NCBI RefSeq assembly: GCF_013280495.1
Contig: NZ_JABSSX010000001.1
Location: 1 to 64,000 of the forward strand
Reading direction: 5' to 3'
Length of the DNA: 64,000 nucleotides
Source of the DNA: Brevibacterium permense
GTDB taxonomy: Bacteria > Actinomycetota > Actinomycetes > Actinomycetales > Brevibacteriaceae
In this document: in pieces, positions 42,556-52,953 of the stretch
Layout of the letters: every line of letters starts with the position of its first letter
How positions within the stretch are numbered: the stretch's first letter is position 1
Made by a program: the position numbers and the translations under genes
Notes under the pieces: model-generated
Database searches by the model: none
The model's input: only the letters and a program-made list of their open reading frames with translations
What the model was told of the DNA's origin: nothing

Positions 42556-43014
42556 TCAGCCCCGAGGCTTCCGCCCGAAGACGAAGCCGGTGGTGATCAT
42601 GGCCGCGGCGAGGACGAAGTGCAGCCAGTTGTCGGCGGTGTTGAGCCCAACGAAGTTGCCCATCGACTCCATCGGAATCACCAATCCGTAGATCCACAGC
42701 ACCGCATAGATGATTCCGCCGACGACGAGGTAGTTCTTCGCCAGTGCACGTGAGCGGAGTCCGAGCATCCCGACGACTCCGAAGAGCAGGTGAACGATGT
42801 TGTGCAGCACCGTGACCTGGAAGAGGCCGAGCAGTGCCGCGTCGGTGTGGTGTCCGGCGAAGCTGATCGAGCCGAGATTCGCGGTGATGCCCGGGACGAA
42901 GCCGAGGATCCCCACGAGCAGGAACACTGCACCGAAGAGCCCGGAGACCATCTGCACCTGCGAACGCGCACCGCGTGCAGCGGCGGGCGACTGTGACGAC
43001 ATCGAAATATTCAT
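42556..43014 (-). CDS. DUF4383 membrane protein
   Basis: 152 residues, four membrane segments. The DUF4383 pattern is evident: VSGLFGAVFLLVGILGFVPG, then GLFQVTVLHNIVHLLFGVVG (conserved His-N-x-x-H) and GLNTADNWLHFVLAAAMITT. Members occur in actinomycetes and are of unknown function, often stress-related. The conserved His residues suggest a cofactor or metal. Monocistronic. Confidence 0.88.
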   Translation of the reverse strand: MNISMSSQSPAAARGARSQVQMVSGLFGAVFLLVGILGFVPGITANLGSISFAGHHTDAALLGLFQVTVLHNIVHLLFGVVGMLGLRSRALAKNYLVVGGIIYAVLWIYGLVIPMESMGNFVGLNTADNWLHFVLAAAMITTGFVFGRKPRG

Positions 43015-43128
43015 GACGATCCTTTCCCAAAGATAGCTGGTATCGGTGATTCGGAGCAGATGCCGATTCGGATGGCCGACGGGCGAAACTTTCCGGCCGC
43101 CGTCTCATGTCGGCCCGCCGAGCCGCGA

Positions 43129-43208
43129 GGCAGACGCTGAGAACCGCGGCAGACGCTGAGAACCGCGGAGCGCCGAGTCCACTGTGCACACAGGGGACTC
43201 GGCGCTCC
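43129..43208. repeat. 19-bp tandem duplication followed by a long hairpin
   Basis: GGCAGACGCTGAGAACCGC occurs at 43129-43147 and again at 43148-43166. Directly after it GGAGCGCCGAGTCC (43167-43180) pairs with GGACTCGGCGCTCC (43195-43208), with a further CTGTG/CACAG stem inside. It lies upstream of the DUF4383 gene and downstream of the DHFR-like gene on the same strand. Confidence 0.75.
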
Positions 43209-43246
43209 GCCGATGTCTGAGCGGTCTCTTCGAATCTTCGATGTCT

Positions 43247-43304
43247 CCTGCGGGCGGATCCACCTCGAATAAGCTGACGATATCGAGGTGGATCCACCCG
43301 CAGG
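43247..43304. repeat. GGATCC-centred inverted repeat, copy B
   Basis: Left arm 43247-43268 and right arm 43283-43304 form a 22-bp stem with one mismatch (core GCGGATCCACCTCGA). It adjoins the stop codon of the DHFR-like gene, as copy A (15326-15383) adjoins the hydrolase stop. Confidence 0.85.
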
Positions 43305-43305
43305 A

Positions 43306-43866
43306 TCAGCCGGGAAACGGCCCGTACGTGGCCAGCAGGTTGCCCTTGCTGGTCCACTGCACATCCTTGAGCTCCAACCGGGTCGTCGTTCCGCCCTCGA
43401 AGAGGGATCGTCCGCTGCCGGCGACGACCGGGTGGATGGCCACCGTCAGGTCGTCGACGAGGTTCGCTTCGACGAGCTGGCGAACGATCGACATCGATCC
43501 CTCGACGGCGATCTTGCCGCCGTCGCCGGACTTGAGTTCGCGGACGAAGTCGACGAGCTCGCCCTCGATGAGCGTCGAGTTCTCCCAGCTGAGGTCAGCT
43601 TGCGACAGCGTCGTCGAGGCGACATGTTTGGGTGTCGAATTGATGAAATCAGCGAACGGGGCGTCCTCACCTTCTGTGTGGTTCGGCCAGTAGCCCTCCC
43701 ACTCCTGATAGGTGACACGGCCGAGGATGCAGTCATCGACTCCTCCTATGGCAGCGGTCATCCACTCGCCCATCTTCTGGTCGAAGGAATCGAATTGGAA
43801 GTTGAACGGATCGGATGCGATCCCGTCGAGTGACTGGAACAGTGCGGCGACGATTGTGCGTGGCAT
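43306..43866 (-). CDS. Dihydrofolate reductase family protein (RibD C-terminal-like)
   Basis: 186 residues from ATG 43866 behind GAGGAGATCACC; a longer frame to 44070 has no homology upstream. RibD_C fold: MPRTIVAALFQSLDGIASDP, ILGRVTYQEWEGYW, DFVRELKSGDGGKIAVEGSM and LTVAIHPVVAGSGRSLFEGG are typical of the YyaP/YwjB-like subgroup. NADPH-dependent reductase activity is likely; the substrate is unknown and it is not the housekeeping DHFR. Confidence 0.9.
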   Translation of the reverse strand: MPRTIVAALFQSLDGIASDPFNFQFDSFDQKMGEWMTAAIGGVDDCILGRVTYQEWEGYWPNHTEGEDAPFADFINSTPKHVASTTLSQADLSWENSTLIEGELVDFVRELKSGDGGKIAVEGSMSIVRQLVEANLVDDLTVAIHPVVAGSGRSLFEGGTTTRLELKDVQWTSKGNLLATYGPFPG

Positions 43867-44163
43867 GGTGATCTCCTCAGTGAGTTGTCGTTCAGGCCGT
43901 TGCGTTTCCTGCGAGCTGTGGTTCCATAGTCCCACTAGGTTCAGAAACCGATCTATGTTTCCAATGAACATTCCGCGGGCTGACCGAGCAGCGAAAGGTC
44001 CCGGAAGTCGGATTCTTTGGTCGACCCGGAGTGATCCAGAAGCGGGAATCGAGTTGGACCGACCAGGCAATGACCTGCCGCGGACGAATCCCGCGACCTC
44101 CGAGGCGGCTCTGCGCCGGTGCCCCTGCCGCCCGAAGTCGCGTCCGGCGGACCTGCCAACGCA
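43867..44163. other. Non-coding stretch between the DHFR-like and pst genes
   Basis: No frame with a ribosome site or recognisable product on either strand. CCATAGTCC near 43926 could be part of the promoter of the DHFR-like gene. One CCGAGGCGGC word lies near 44102. Confidence 0.5.
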
Positions 44164-44218
44164 AAGTGGTCGTTCTGGTCACGTTCCGCTGAGCAGAGCG
44201 TGACTAGAACGACCACTT
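44164..44218. terminator. Long hairpin at the 3' end of the pst operon
   Basis: AAGTGGTCGTTCTGGTCACG (44164-44183) pairs with CGTGACTAGAACGACCACTT (44199-44218) with one mismatch. It is the first strong hairpin after the pstB stop on the minus strand. No T-run is obvious, so it could instead be a dispersed palindromic repeat. Confidence 0.65.
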
Positions 44219-44286
44219 ATAGAGGCATGCGCCGCCGAGACGGCACCCGCCCCGAGGGGCGCCCGCCGTTTGGGCGAGCTCTCAGA

Positions 44287-45066
<780 letters not shown>

Positions 45067-45121
45067 TGTGTTTCCTATCCGTGGAAATGGGTGAGTCTGA
45101 AGATCTGTGGGCAGTCGCCAG

Positions 45122-46270
45122 TCAGCGTCCGGCCTTCGGTGCGAGCACCTTCGCGATGATGCGGGCGAACAGGTTGAGCACCATGACGAGGGCGACGAGC
45201 ACGAGCGCTGCGGCCCAGGCGCGTTCTGAGCTGGCCAGGGCGGCGGCTCCCGGCGAGACCGGGCGCAGCTGCGAGTCGTAGATGAACGTCGGCAGCGTCG
45301 ACATCCAACCGGAGAAGAGGTTCCAGTTGAGTGTTTTGGCGAATCCGGCGGTGACCATGATGGGCGCGGTCTCACCGATGACGCGGGCGATGGCGATGGT
45401 GACACCGGAGAGGATTCCCGACACCGAGGTGGGCAGAACGATCTTCACGATCGTCTTCCACTTCGGCACGCCGAGTGCGTAGGAGGCCTCGCGCAGGTCC
45501 ATCGGCACCAAGCGGAGGATCTCCTCCGTATTGCGCACGACGATCGGGATCATCAGCACCGACAGCGCCACGGCCGCGGTGAAGCCGGTCTTCGCGATTC
45601 CGGCCGCGCCGGGCAGGAGCACGTTGGCGATCGTGGAGAACAGAGCGAAGGCGAAGAGACCGGCGACGATCGAGGGGATACCGGTCATCACGTCGACGAG
45701 GAAGGTGATCGCCTTGCCCAGGCGGTTCTTGTTCGAGTACTCGACGAGGTAGATGGCGGTGAGGACGCCGATCGGAATCGAGATGACGCAGGCGGCGAGT
45801 GTGATGAGCACGGTGCCGACGATGGCGTGGTAGAAGCCGCCGGCCAGAGTGGCCTCACCGGCGATGTACTGCTGATCGAGGACGCCCTTCATGCCGAGCA
45901 TGGTGCGGGTGAGCAGGTCACCGCTGATGGCGGCCCCGCCCTTGGACACGGTCAGCCACAGCAGCGAGATGAGGGGAACGCATGCGAGGACGAACGTCGA
46001 GGTGACGATGGTGGTCGCGATCCGGTCGACGGCCTTGCGGCGGCCTTCGTAGGACGCGGAGACCGCGAACACGGCGATCGCGTTGATGAGGCCGGCGAGG
46101 ACGGCCACGACGGGTATGTTGAAGCCGCCGAAGGCGATGAAGCTGATGACGATCGCCACGAGGATCGAGGCGACGGCAATGATCCACGGGGTGGCTTTCG
46201 GGAGCTGTTTGGAGGTCAGCTTCGCCGGTTTCGACACGGCCGCCTCGGTGGTGGTGTTCATGGTGGTCAT
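45122..46270 (-). CDS. pstA: Phosphate ABC transporter, permease PstA
   Basis: 382 residues from ATG 46270 (GGGAAG nine bases upstream; a TTG at 46279 would add three residues). Six or more membrane segments: about three at 30-135, then the permease core [40 protein letters not shown] and [20 protein letters not shown] (EAA loop contacting PstB). Longer at the N-terminus than E. coli PstA, as usual for actinomycetes. It lies just after the pstC stop codon, so the genes are tightly coupled. Confidence 0.94.
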   Translation of the reverse strand: MTTMNTTTEAAVSKPAKLTSKQLPKATPWIIAVASILVAIVISFIAFGGFNIPVVAVLAGLINAIAVFAVSASYEGRRKAVDRIATTIVTSTFVLACVPLISLLWLTVSKGGAAISGDLLTRTMLGMKGVLDQQYIAGEATLAGGFYHAIVGTVLITLAACVISIPIGVLTAIYLVEYSNKNRLGKAITFLVDVMTGIPSIVAGLFAFALFSTIANVLLPGAAGIAKTGFTAAVALSVLMIPIVVRNTEEILRLVPMDLREASYALGVPKWKTIVKIVLPTSVSGILSGVTIAIARVIGETAPIMVTAGFAKTLNWNLFSGWMSTLPTFIYDSQLRPVSPGAAALASSERAWAAALVLVALVMVLNLFARIIAKVLAPKAGR

Positions 46271-46275
46271 TGGTC

Positions 46276-47295
46276 TCAACTTCCCTTCACCGAGGTGCGG
46301 GCGACGATGGCGCGGGCTCCCATGTTCACCAGCAGGGTGATGACGAAGAGCACGAGGCCGACGGTGATGAGCTCGGACAGGCGCAGTCCCGCGGCCTCGG
46401 GGAAGTTCTGCGCGATCTCGGAGGCGATGGTCTGGTTGCCGCTGACGACGAGCGAGGCGGTGAGGACGCCGGGCGAGAGGATCATGGCCACGGCCATGGT
46501 CTCACCGAGGGCGCGGCCGAGGCCGAGCATCGTGGCCGAGACGATTCCGGACTTGCCGAACGGCAGCACGGCCATGCGGATCATCTCCCAGCGGGTGGCG
46601 CCGAGCGCCAGCGCCGCCTCTTCCTGCAGGCGCGGGGTCTGGAGGAAGATCTCGCGGGTCAGCGAGGTGATGATCGGCAGGATCATGATCGAGAGCACGA
46701 GCGAGGCGGTGAGCAGCGTGCGGCCCGTCTGCGACACGGAACCGTCGGCGGCCGGAGCGAAGATCGGAATCCAGCCGAACCACTTCGACAGCCACAGGTA
46801 GAAGCCGGTGAGGTTGCCGGCCAACGCGATGCCCCACAGGCCGTAGACGACCGAGGGGATGGCGGCGAGCAGGTCGATGACGTACCCGAGCACCGGAGCG
46901 AGCTTGCGCGGGGCCATGTGGGTGGTGAACAGCGCGATGCCCAGCGAGAAGGGAGTCGCGACGATCAGCGCGATGGCCGCAGAGATGAGCGTGCCGATGA
47001 CCAGCGGCCAGACATAGGAGAAGAAGCCCTTGCCGCCGGTGATCTGGGAGGGATCGCTGATCTGCGCGGTGATGGTGTCCTTCGACTGTGCGAGAAGGAA
47101 CAGGGCGACTCCGGCGAGGATCACCAGGATCAGGATGCCGGCGATGAGCGTGGCGGCTGAGAAGATGCGGTCGCCGGGTCGGACGACGGCCTTCTGCTGC
47201 CCAGCTGCCGGACTCTGCGGCGGCTTCTGCCCGGGTTCGGGCGTGGAGCCTGGCCCTGTGGGGCCTGACTCAGTGGTCTGTGTGCTGATCGGCAC
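46276..47295 (-). CDS. pstC: Phosphate ABC transporter, permease PstC
   Basis: 339 residues. Pro-rich cytosolic N-terminus of ~45 residues, then six membrane segments. PstC core: WPLVIGTLISAAIALIVATP, DLLAAIPSVVYGLWGIALAG and EEAALALGATRWEMIRMAVL (EAA loop). Forms the channel with PstA. A hairpin at 47351-47375 separates it from pstS. Confidence 0.94.
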   Translation of the reverse strand: MPISTQTTESGPTGPGSTPEPGQKPPQSPAAGQQKAVVRPGDRIFSAATLIAGILILVILAGVALFLLAQSKDTITAQISDPSQITGGKGFFSYVWPLVIGTLISAAIALIVATPFSLGIALFTTHMAPRKLAPVLGYVIDLLAAIPSVVYGLWGIALAGNLTGFYLWLSKWFGWIPIFAPAADGSVSQTGRTLLTASLVLSIMILPIITSLTREIFLQTPRLQEEAALALGATRWEMIRMAVLPFGKSGIVSATMLGLGRALGETMAVAMILSPGVLTASLVVSGNQTIASEIAQNFPEAAGLRLSELITVGLVLFVITLLVNMGARAIVARTSVKGS

Positions 47296-47350
47296 AAGTA
47301 CTCCTCATGTGACTTGTGGTGAAACCGGGGTGGTTCCACAGGCGCGGAAA

Positions 47351-47375
47351 AGCGGCGCAGGGCTTCTGCGCCGCT
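47351..47375 (-). terminator. Intercistronic hairpin between pstS and pstC
   Basis: Perfect 10-bp stem AGCGGCGCAG / CTGCGCCGCT with loop GGCTT. Partial termination or 3'-end protection here would give more pstS than pstCAB message, the ratio expected for a binding protein (inference). Confidence 0.7.
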
Positions 47376-47410
47376 CCCGACTGGCTATATCTCCAGGTCA
47401 GAGACTGAAA

Positions 47411-48514
47411 TCAGCCTTCGACCTTGATCGAGTCGATGACTTCTTCGATCTGCTTGCGCAGGTCGTCCGACAGCGGTGCGGACCCGGCGGAATCGGCAGC
47501 GGACTTCTGTCCCTCTTCCGAGACTACGAACTTCTCCCAGGCCTTGACCATGTCCACGGTCTCCTGGTCCTTGTAGGACGAGCAGACGAGGTGGTAGGAG
47601 ACGAGCACGATCGGGTAGGCGCCGGACTCGGTGGTGTCGCGGGCCAGGTCGAAAGCGAGGTCGCCTTCGCTGCGGCCTTCGACCTTCTCAGAGGCGTCGA
47701 CGACCTTGGTCGCGGCTTCCGGGGAGAGCTCGACGAACTCGTCGCCGACCTTGACCTTGGCGGTGGAGAGCTCACCGACGGCCGAGGCATCCGCGTAGCC
47801 GATGGCTCCGTCGGTGTCGGACACGGTCTGAATGACACCGTCGGTGCCCTGCGCAGCCTCGCCGCCGTACTCCTTCGGGAAGTTGCCGTCGACCTCGGCG
47901 TCCCAGTCCTTCTCGGCGGTGGCCTTGAGGTACTCGGCGAAGTTCTCGGTGGTGCCCGAGTCATCGGCGCGGTGGACGGCGGTGATCTTGAGGTCCGGCA
48001 GCTCGGCGTCCGGGTTGTCGGCCTTGATGGCCTTGTCGTTCCAGTTGGTGATGTCGCCCTTGAAGATCTTCGCGATCGTTTCGGGGGAGAGGTTGAGATC
48101 GTCGACGCCCTTGACGTTGAAGGTCACGGCGATGGGGGAGATGTAGACGGGGAACTCGTAGGCTCCGTCGGCGCCGCAGGCTTCCTCTCCGGCCTTGACC
48201 TCGTCATCGTCGAGGTGGGCGTCGGATCCGGCGAACTGCGCGTTGCCGGCGAGGAACTGTTCACGGCCGGCACCTGATCCGTCGGGGGAGTAGTTGACGG
48301 TCACGCCGGAGTTCTGCGAGGTGAAGTCCGCTGTCCAGGCATCCATGGCCGCCTTCTGCGAGGAGGCGCCGATGCCGGTCAGGGTGCCCTGCAGGTCACT
48401 GCTGCCGCCGGATGCCTCTTCGCCGGTGGCGGACTGTCCGCCACCGCAGGCCGAGAGGGTGAGGGCGCCGACCGCGAGGATCGCAGCGGAGGGGGCGAGA
48501 TGCTTCATCTTCAC
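47411..48514 (-). CDS. pstS: Phosphate-binding lipoprotein PstS
   Basis: 367 residues from GTG 48514, chosen because AAAGG is seven bases upstream; ATGs at 48508 and 48529 are alternatives. Lipoprotein signal KHLAPSAAILAVGALTLSAC with lipobox LSAC, then a Gly/Ser/Glu linker. Phosphate-site segments GIGASSQKAAMDAW, SPDGSGAGREQFLAG (SGxGR) and HRADDSGTTENFAEYL (RxDxSGT) are canonical. It captures phosphate on the outer membrane face for PstCA. Preceded by a phased Pho-box-like array. Confidence 0.96.
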   Translation of the reverse strand: MKMKHLAPSAAILAVGALTLSACGGGQSATGEEASGGSSDLQGTLTGIGASSQKAAMDAWTADFTSQNSGVTVNYSPDGSGAGREQFLAGNAQFAGSDAHLDDDEVKAGEEACGADGAYEFPVYISPIAVTFNVKGVDDLNLSPETIAKIFKGDITNWNDKAIKADNPDAELPDLKITAVHRADDSGTTENFAEYLKATAEKDWDAEVDGNFPKEYGGEAAQGTDGVIQTVSDTDGAIGYADASAVGELSTAKVKVGDEFVELSPEAATKVVDASEKVEGRSEGDLAFDLARDTTESGAYPIVLVSYHLVCSSYKDQETVDMVKAWEKFVVSEEGQKSAADSAGSAPLSDDLRKQIEEVIDSIKVEG

Positions 48515-48571
48515 GAAGATGCCTTTCATGTTTGTGGACACAGCTCGAGAGTTCTCGATTGCTCGTCATCC

Positions 48572-48626
48572 ACGCTAAGGATCACGCGTGAAGTGCAAGG
48601 AGTTGAAACGTGAATGGAAGGTGAAC
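48572..48626 (-). promoter_or_regulatory. Pho-box-like array and -10 box of pstS
   Basis: On the pstS strand, GTTCACC (48626-48620) and ATTCACG (48615-48609) are direct repeats exactly 11 bases apart, and a third, CTTCACG (48593-48587), is 22 bases further on. An 11-base direct repeat with GTTCAC is the pattern bound by actinobacterial PhoP. TAGCGT (48577-48572) is the probable -10. Phosphate-starvation control is therefore likely. The rest of the 305-base gap holds two CGCCGAGGCGG words (48716-48726, 48750-48760) and no gene. Confidence 0.7.
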
Positions 48627-48819
48627 GAGGGGCGAAGGGTTGGAGCCGTTGTGAGTGCTCGATCACAGACTTCGTCGGTTTCATGAAAGGATCATTGTCG
48701 GGACCGGCATGCCCCCGCCGAGGCGGCCCGTTCGGAACGCGTCCAAATCCGCCGAGGCGGCCGCCCAATACCCGTGCCAGCCCCTGAAGATCGATTCCCC
48801 GATGGGTCGTGCGTCTCGG

Positions 48820-49794
48820 TCAGCTGTCGATGGGGCGGACGCGTTCGATCTCGACGATGCGCGGCACCGGTCCGGGTCGCACATAGGCGATGAGGACCTC
48901 ACCGGGCTTGAGGTACGGATCGTCCTTCGGCAGCTTCGCCTCCACACGTTTCGGGGCATGAGCGGCGTAGACGGAGAAGATCGTCGGCAGCACCGGCCGG
49001 TGCGTGCAGTAGATGACGGGTTTTCCCTTCGCCAGCAGCTTCTCGATATAGCGGGCGGTCTTCTCCGGGTTCGCAGCGGCTGCCTTCTCGCTGAGCGTCG
49101 GCACCTTCTTGATCGACTTGCCCGTCGCCGCCGACAGCGGAGTCAGCGTCGCCACGCAGCGCTTCCACGGACTCGAGACCAGCTTGCGGACGCCCCAGGC
49201 TCCCAGCAGACCGGTCAATGCCATGGCCTGTCGGGTGCCGAGCTTGAGTAGGGGCCGCACATGCTCGGTTTCGTACCACTTCGCGCGCGGGAACGCCTTC
49301 CCGTGGCGGACGAGGATGAGCGGCCACGCACGCAGCGCGTCCGTCTCGGCGAACTTCTCCAGCGCATCGAGCTGTTCCCGGTCCGCGAACGACGTCAGCT
49401 TCGAACGGGCCTTGTCGACAGGGAACCATCCGGCGGTGTCGACCTCACGCTTGTTCACCGGGGCGAATTCCGCTTCGTCCTTGACCTCGGCCGACCAGTA
49501 GAAGACCTTCTTCAGCGTGTTCTTGCCGACCGTGTACTCGGCCGACGGCAGAGGGATGCCGAGGTGGATGTCGAACCCCGTCTCCTCCTTGACCTCGCGG
49601 ATCGCGGCCTCCGGCAGGGTCTCACCCGGATCGACCTTGCCCTTGGGCCACGACCAGTCGTTGTACTTCGGGCGGTGGATGAGCACCACCTCGAGACCTT
49701 TCGGGCCGTGTCTCCAGCAGACAGCCCCGGCGGCCAGGACATCGGCGGTGACGCGCGATGACGCCTGTGCCGAGGCGACCTCGGACCGGCTCAC
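48820..49794 (-). CDS. NUDIX hydrolase fused to a histidine phosphatase (MutT1-like)
   Basis: 324 residues, two domains. NUDIX domain ~15-150 with the box [20 protein letters not shown] followed by TG. Histidine phosphatase (SixA/RHG-like) domain ~175-310 with [12 protein letters not shown], a second Arg in [15 protein letters not shown] and a His in [14 protein letters not shown]. The same fusion occurs in mycobacterial MutT1, which hydrolyses 8-oxo-dGTP and diadenosine polyphosphates. Its start overlaps the ppk stop by four bases, so it is made with polyphosphate kinase. Confidence 0.93.
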   Translation of the reverse strand: MSRSEVASAQASSRVTADVLAAGAVCWRHGPKGLEVVLIHRPKYNDWSWPKGKVDPGETLPEAAIREVKEETGFDIHLGIPLPSAEYTVGKNTLKKVFYWSAEVKDEAEFAPVNKREVDTAGWFPVDKARSKLTSFADREQLDALEKFAETDALRAWPLILVRHGKAFPRAKWYETEHVRPLLKLGTRQAMALTGLLGAWGVRKLVSSPWKRCVATLTPLSAATGKSIKKVPTLSEKAAAANPEKTARYIEKLLAKGKPVIYCTHRPVLPTIFSVYAAHAPKRVEAKLPKDDPYLKPGEVLIAYVRPGPVPRIVEIERVRPIDS

Positions 49795-51935
49795 GCCTCA
49801 TCCCCGATTCGCCGACGCTTCCGGTGGCGACGGATGAGCTCCGACTGATAGTCGGCGAGGATGCTGCCCTCGTCGTCGTGGGTCCGCCGCGTCCATCTGC
49901 CGTCACCGGACAGATCGAACGCCGAGGTGGTCGGCGCGAAAGCGAGGTCGAAGAGTTCGATGATCTCCGCCCGGTGCCCGTCATCGACGATCTGCACGAG
50001 CGCTTCGACCCGACGGTCGAGGTTGCGGTGCATCATGTCTGCCGATCCGATGTAGACGATCGGGTCGCCGTTGTTGCCGAAGACGAAGGCGCGGGAGTGT
50101 TCGAGGAAGCGTCCGAGCACGGAACGCACGGTGATGTTCTCGCTCAGGCCCTCGATGCCAGGGCGCAGGGCGCAGATTCCGCGGACGAAGACTTCGACGC
50201 TGACCCCGGCCTGGGATGCCCGGTAGAGGGCGTCGATGATGGCTTCGTCGACGATCGAGTTGACCTTGATCCGCACCTGCCCCGCTCCGCCGGACTGTGC
50301 GATCGCGATCTCGGAGTCGATGAGGTCGATGAGTCCGGTGCGCACATTGCTGGGGGCGACGAGGAACCGTGAGTATTCGGACTTCGGCGCATAGCCGGAG
50401 AGCTGGTTGAACAGCTTCGTCAGATCATCGGCGACGGCCCGATCACGGGTGAGCAGCCCGAAGTCCTCATAGCCGCGGGCGGTCTTCGGGTGGTAGTTGC
50501 CGGTGCCGACATGGCAGTACCGGGCCAGACCGTCAGCCTCCTGACGGACGACGAGGGAGAGCTTCGCATGGGTCTTGAGCCCGACGATTCCGTAGACGAC
50601 GTGGACGCCGGCGCGCTCGAGCTTGCGAGCCCAGGTGATATTGGCCTCCTCGTCGAACCGGGCCTTGATCTCGACGACGGCGAGCACCTGGATGCCGGCC
50701 TGAGCTGCATCGACGAGGGCGTCGATGATCGGCGAATCCCCGGAGGTGCGGTAGAGCGTCTGCTTGATCGCCAGCACGTTCTTGTCCGACGCCGCCTGTT
50801 CGAGGAAGGCCTGCACGCTCGTGGAGAACGAATCGTAGGGGTGGTGCAGGAGGATGTCTCGGCTGGCCACCGCGTCGAAGACGTCGACCTGGTCGCTGGA
50901 TTCCCGCAGCGACAGGTCCTTGTTCATCTGCGGAACCATCTTCGGATAGTGCAGGTCATCGCGCGGGACATCGGCGATATCGGACATGCCGGACAGGTCC
51001 AGCGGACTGGGCAGGTGGTAGATCTCCGAGTCGTGGATGCCCAGTTCGTCCTTGAGCATCTCGAGGACACGGGGGTGGATGTTCTCCGTGATCTCCATCC
51101 GCACGGCCGGACCGAAACGCCTGCGCAGGAGCTCCTTCTCCAGAGCCTTGAGGAGGTTCTCCGCATCGTCCTCTTCGACCTCGAGGTCCTCGTTGCGGGT
51201 CACGCGGAACGTCGAATGGTGAACGATCTCCATACCGTCGAACAGGGTGCCGAGGTGTTCGGCGATGATGTCCTCGAGGGCGACGAAGCGGGCCGGGACG
51301 TCGCGTCCGGCAGGTCGGTCGGTCGCCTCGGCGACATTGAAGAACCGCGGCAGACGCGGGGGAACCTTGACGCGGGCGAAGAACTCCTTGCCCGTCTCCG
51401 GCGACCGCAGGAGCACGCCGAGGTTGAGCGAGAGACCCGAGATATAAGGGAACGGGTGGGCCGGATCGACTGCCAGCGGGGTGAGGACGGGATAGACGTG
51501 GCCGAAGAAGAATTCGTCGACGCGGTGCCGCTCATCCTCGGTGAGGTCCTCGACCTGGACCTTCGTGATCGATTCCGCGTCGAGGCGGGGGCCGATATCG
51601 TCCTTGAGCAGGGCGGCATGCCGGCTCATCAGCTCGAATGCGCGCACCCCGATATCGTGCATGACCTGCGCGGGCATGCGCCCGGTGACGCTGGGCACGG
51701 CGAGACCGGTGTTGATGCGGCGTTTGAGACCGGCGACGCGGACCATGAAGAACTCGTCGAGGTTGGTCGCGAAGATCGAGAGGAATCGGACGCGTTCGAG
51801 CAGCGGGATCTCCGGATCCGAGGCGAGATCGAGGACGCGTTCGTTGAAGGCCAGCCAGCTGAGTTCGCGATCGAGGAAGCGATCTGCCGGGTCGGGAAGG
51901 CCCAGCTCCTGACCCGAAGCTGCGATGTCGTACAA
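49791..51935 (-). CDS. ppk1: Polyphosphate kinase 1
   Basis: 714 residues from TTG 51935, chosen because AAGGAG lies seven bases upstream and homology begins at [20 protein letters not shown]. Catalytic His in [20 protein letters not shown], second conserved His in [15 protein letters not shown], and YASM-like [18 protein letters not shown] are present. It reversibly polymerises the gamma-phosphate of ATP into polyphosphate at the membrane. It begins five bases after the mshD stop and is coupled to the NUDIX/phosphatase gene, within a glnR-mshD-ppk operon and 1 kb from pstS. Confidence 0.95.
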   Translation of the reverse strand: MYDIAASGQELGLPDPADRFLDRELSWLAFNERVLDLASDPEIPLLERVRFLSIFATNLDEFFMVRVAGLKRRINTGLAVPSVTGRMPAQVMHDIGVRAFELMSRHAALLKDDIGPRLDAESITKVQVEDLTEDERHRVDEFFFGHVYPVLTPLAVDPAHPFPYISGLSLNLGVLLRSPETGKEFFARVKVPPRLPRFFNVAEATDRPAGRDVPARFVALEDIIAEHLGTLFDGMEIVHHSTFRVTRNEDLEVEEDDAENLLKALEKELLRRRFGPAVRMEITENIHPRVLEMLKDELGIHDSEIYHLPSPLDLSGMSDIADVPRDDLHYPKMVPQMNKDLSLRESSDQVDVFDAVASRDILLHHPYDSFSTSVQAFLEQAASDKNVLAIKQTLYRTSGDSPIIDALVDAAQAGIQVLAVVEIKARFDEEANITWARKLERAGVHVVYGIVGLKTHAKLSLVVRQEADGLARYCHVGTGNYHPKTARGYEDFGLLTRDRAVADDLTKLFNQLSGYAPKSEYSRFLVAPSNVRTGLIDLIDSEIAIAQSGGAGQVRIKVNSIVDEAIIDALYRASQAGVSVEVFVRGICALRPGIEGLSENITVRSVLGRFLEHSRAFVFGNNGDPIVYIGSADMMHRNLDRRVEALVQIVDDGHRAEIIELFDLAFAPTTSAFDLSGDGRWTRRTHDDEGSILADYQSELIRRHRKRRRIGDEA

Positions 51936-51939
51936 CGCT

Positions 51940-52953
51940 CTACTCCTTCTCGTCCGTCGATGCCGTGCTCGCAGAATCGGTGCCGGTGACCTTTGCGGAG
52001 GCCGGCGCATAGGCCACGTGCGCGACCGCGACATGGAAACCCAGTCGCTCGTACAAGCCTAGCGCCGGGGCGTTGACCGATTCGACGTAGAGTTCGATCG
52101 TCTCGGCACCGTTGGCCACCATCCGCCGCATTCCCTCGACCGTCAGCGCCTTGCCCACGCCCTTGGCGTGGACGCGCGGATCGACCCCGACGACATAGAC
52201 CTCGCCGAGGCGGCCCTCATTATCCGTGTCCGTGATCTTCGTCTGGTGGAACCCGATGACCTCGCCGTCGCGGGCGGCGATGATGAAGGTGGTCGGGTCG
52301 AAGTCCGCAGCAGTGACGACGGCATCGATATCGGCGCGGGTCTGGCAGCCCTGTTCGGGATGCCAGTCGAAAGCGGCGTTGTTCACGGTCAGCCAGCCGT
52401 CCTCGTCGCCGGGAGCGAAGGAGCGGATCTCGACTCCGTCGGGGCTCTGCGTCTCGGGGAGGCCGTCGAGGCGCAGCCCGGTGTCGGTGCGCATCTGATA
52501 GAGCACTCGGTCGCGGCCGAGGCCGTGCTTCTGTGCGAGGTGAGCCGCGGCCGGATGGTCGCCGTGCGACCAGCACCAGGCTTCGGGCTCTTCGTCGAGG
52601 ATCGTCCTCAGCAGCTGTTCGCCGAGGCCCTGACCGCGATGGTCGGGGGCGATGAGGAATTCGGCGGCGTGACGATCCCCCTGCAGGGCGCGGATTCCGA
52701 ATCCGATGAGCTCGCCGGTCGCGTCTTTGCCGGCGGGGTCGGAACCGTCTGCATCGTCGGCAAAGACGCGCCAGACGCTCGAGGCGGTCTGCGCCTCGTG
52801 GGCGGTGTCCTCACCGGTGGCGACGGCCATGAGCCCGCCGGAGATCTCGGGGGCGCCATCGGCGGCCGCCACGTCGTCGAGGAACTTCAGCTCATCCTCG
52901 GTGAGGGTGTCGATCGGGGTGGAGGTGATTGCTCCGCTGGCCTGGATTCTCAT
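51940..52953 (-). CDS. mshD: Mycothiol synthase
   Basis: 337 residues, two tandem GNAT domains. The first has [20 protein letters not shown], the second [20 protein letters not shown] (acetyl-CoA loops) and [20 protein letters not shown]. It acetylates Cys-GlcN-Ins, the last step of mycothiol synthesis in the cytosol, and marks the organism as a mycothiol-producing actinomycete. The start overlaps the glnR stop by four bases; the glnR-mshD order matches mycobacteria. Confidence 0.94.
   Translation of the reverse strand: MRIQASGAITSTPIDTLTEDELKFLDDVAAADGAPEISGGLMAVATGEDTAHEAQTASSVWRVFADDADGSDPAGKDATGELIGFGIRALQGDRHAAEFLIAPDHRGQGLGEQLLRTILDEEPEAWCWSHGDHPAAAHLAQKHGLGRDRVLYQMRTDTGLRLDGLPETQSPDGVEIRSFAPGDEDGWLTVNNAAFDWHPEQGCQTRADIDAVVTAADFDPTTFIIAARDGEVIGFHQTKITDTDNEGRLGEVYVVGVDPRVHAKGVGKALTVEGMRRMVANGAETIELYVESVNAPALGLYERLGFHVAVAHVAYAPASAKVTGTDSASTASTDEKE

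Noticed and set aside
50490-51989. 499-codon plus-strand frame
   Set aside because: Antisense to ppk1, with composition typical of GC-driven shadows and no start signal.
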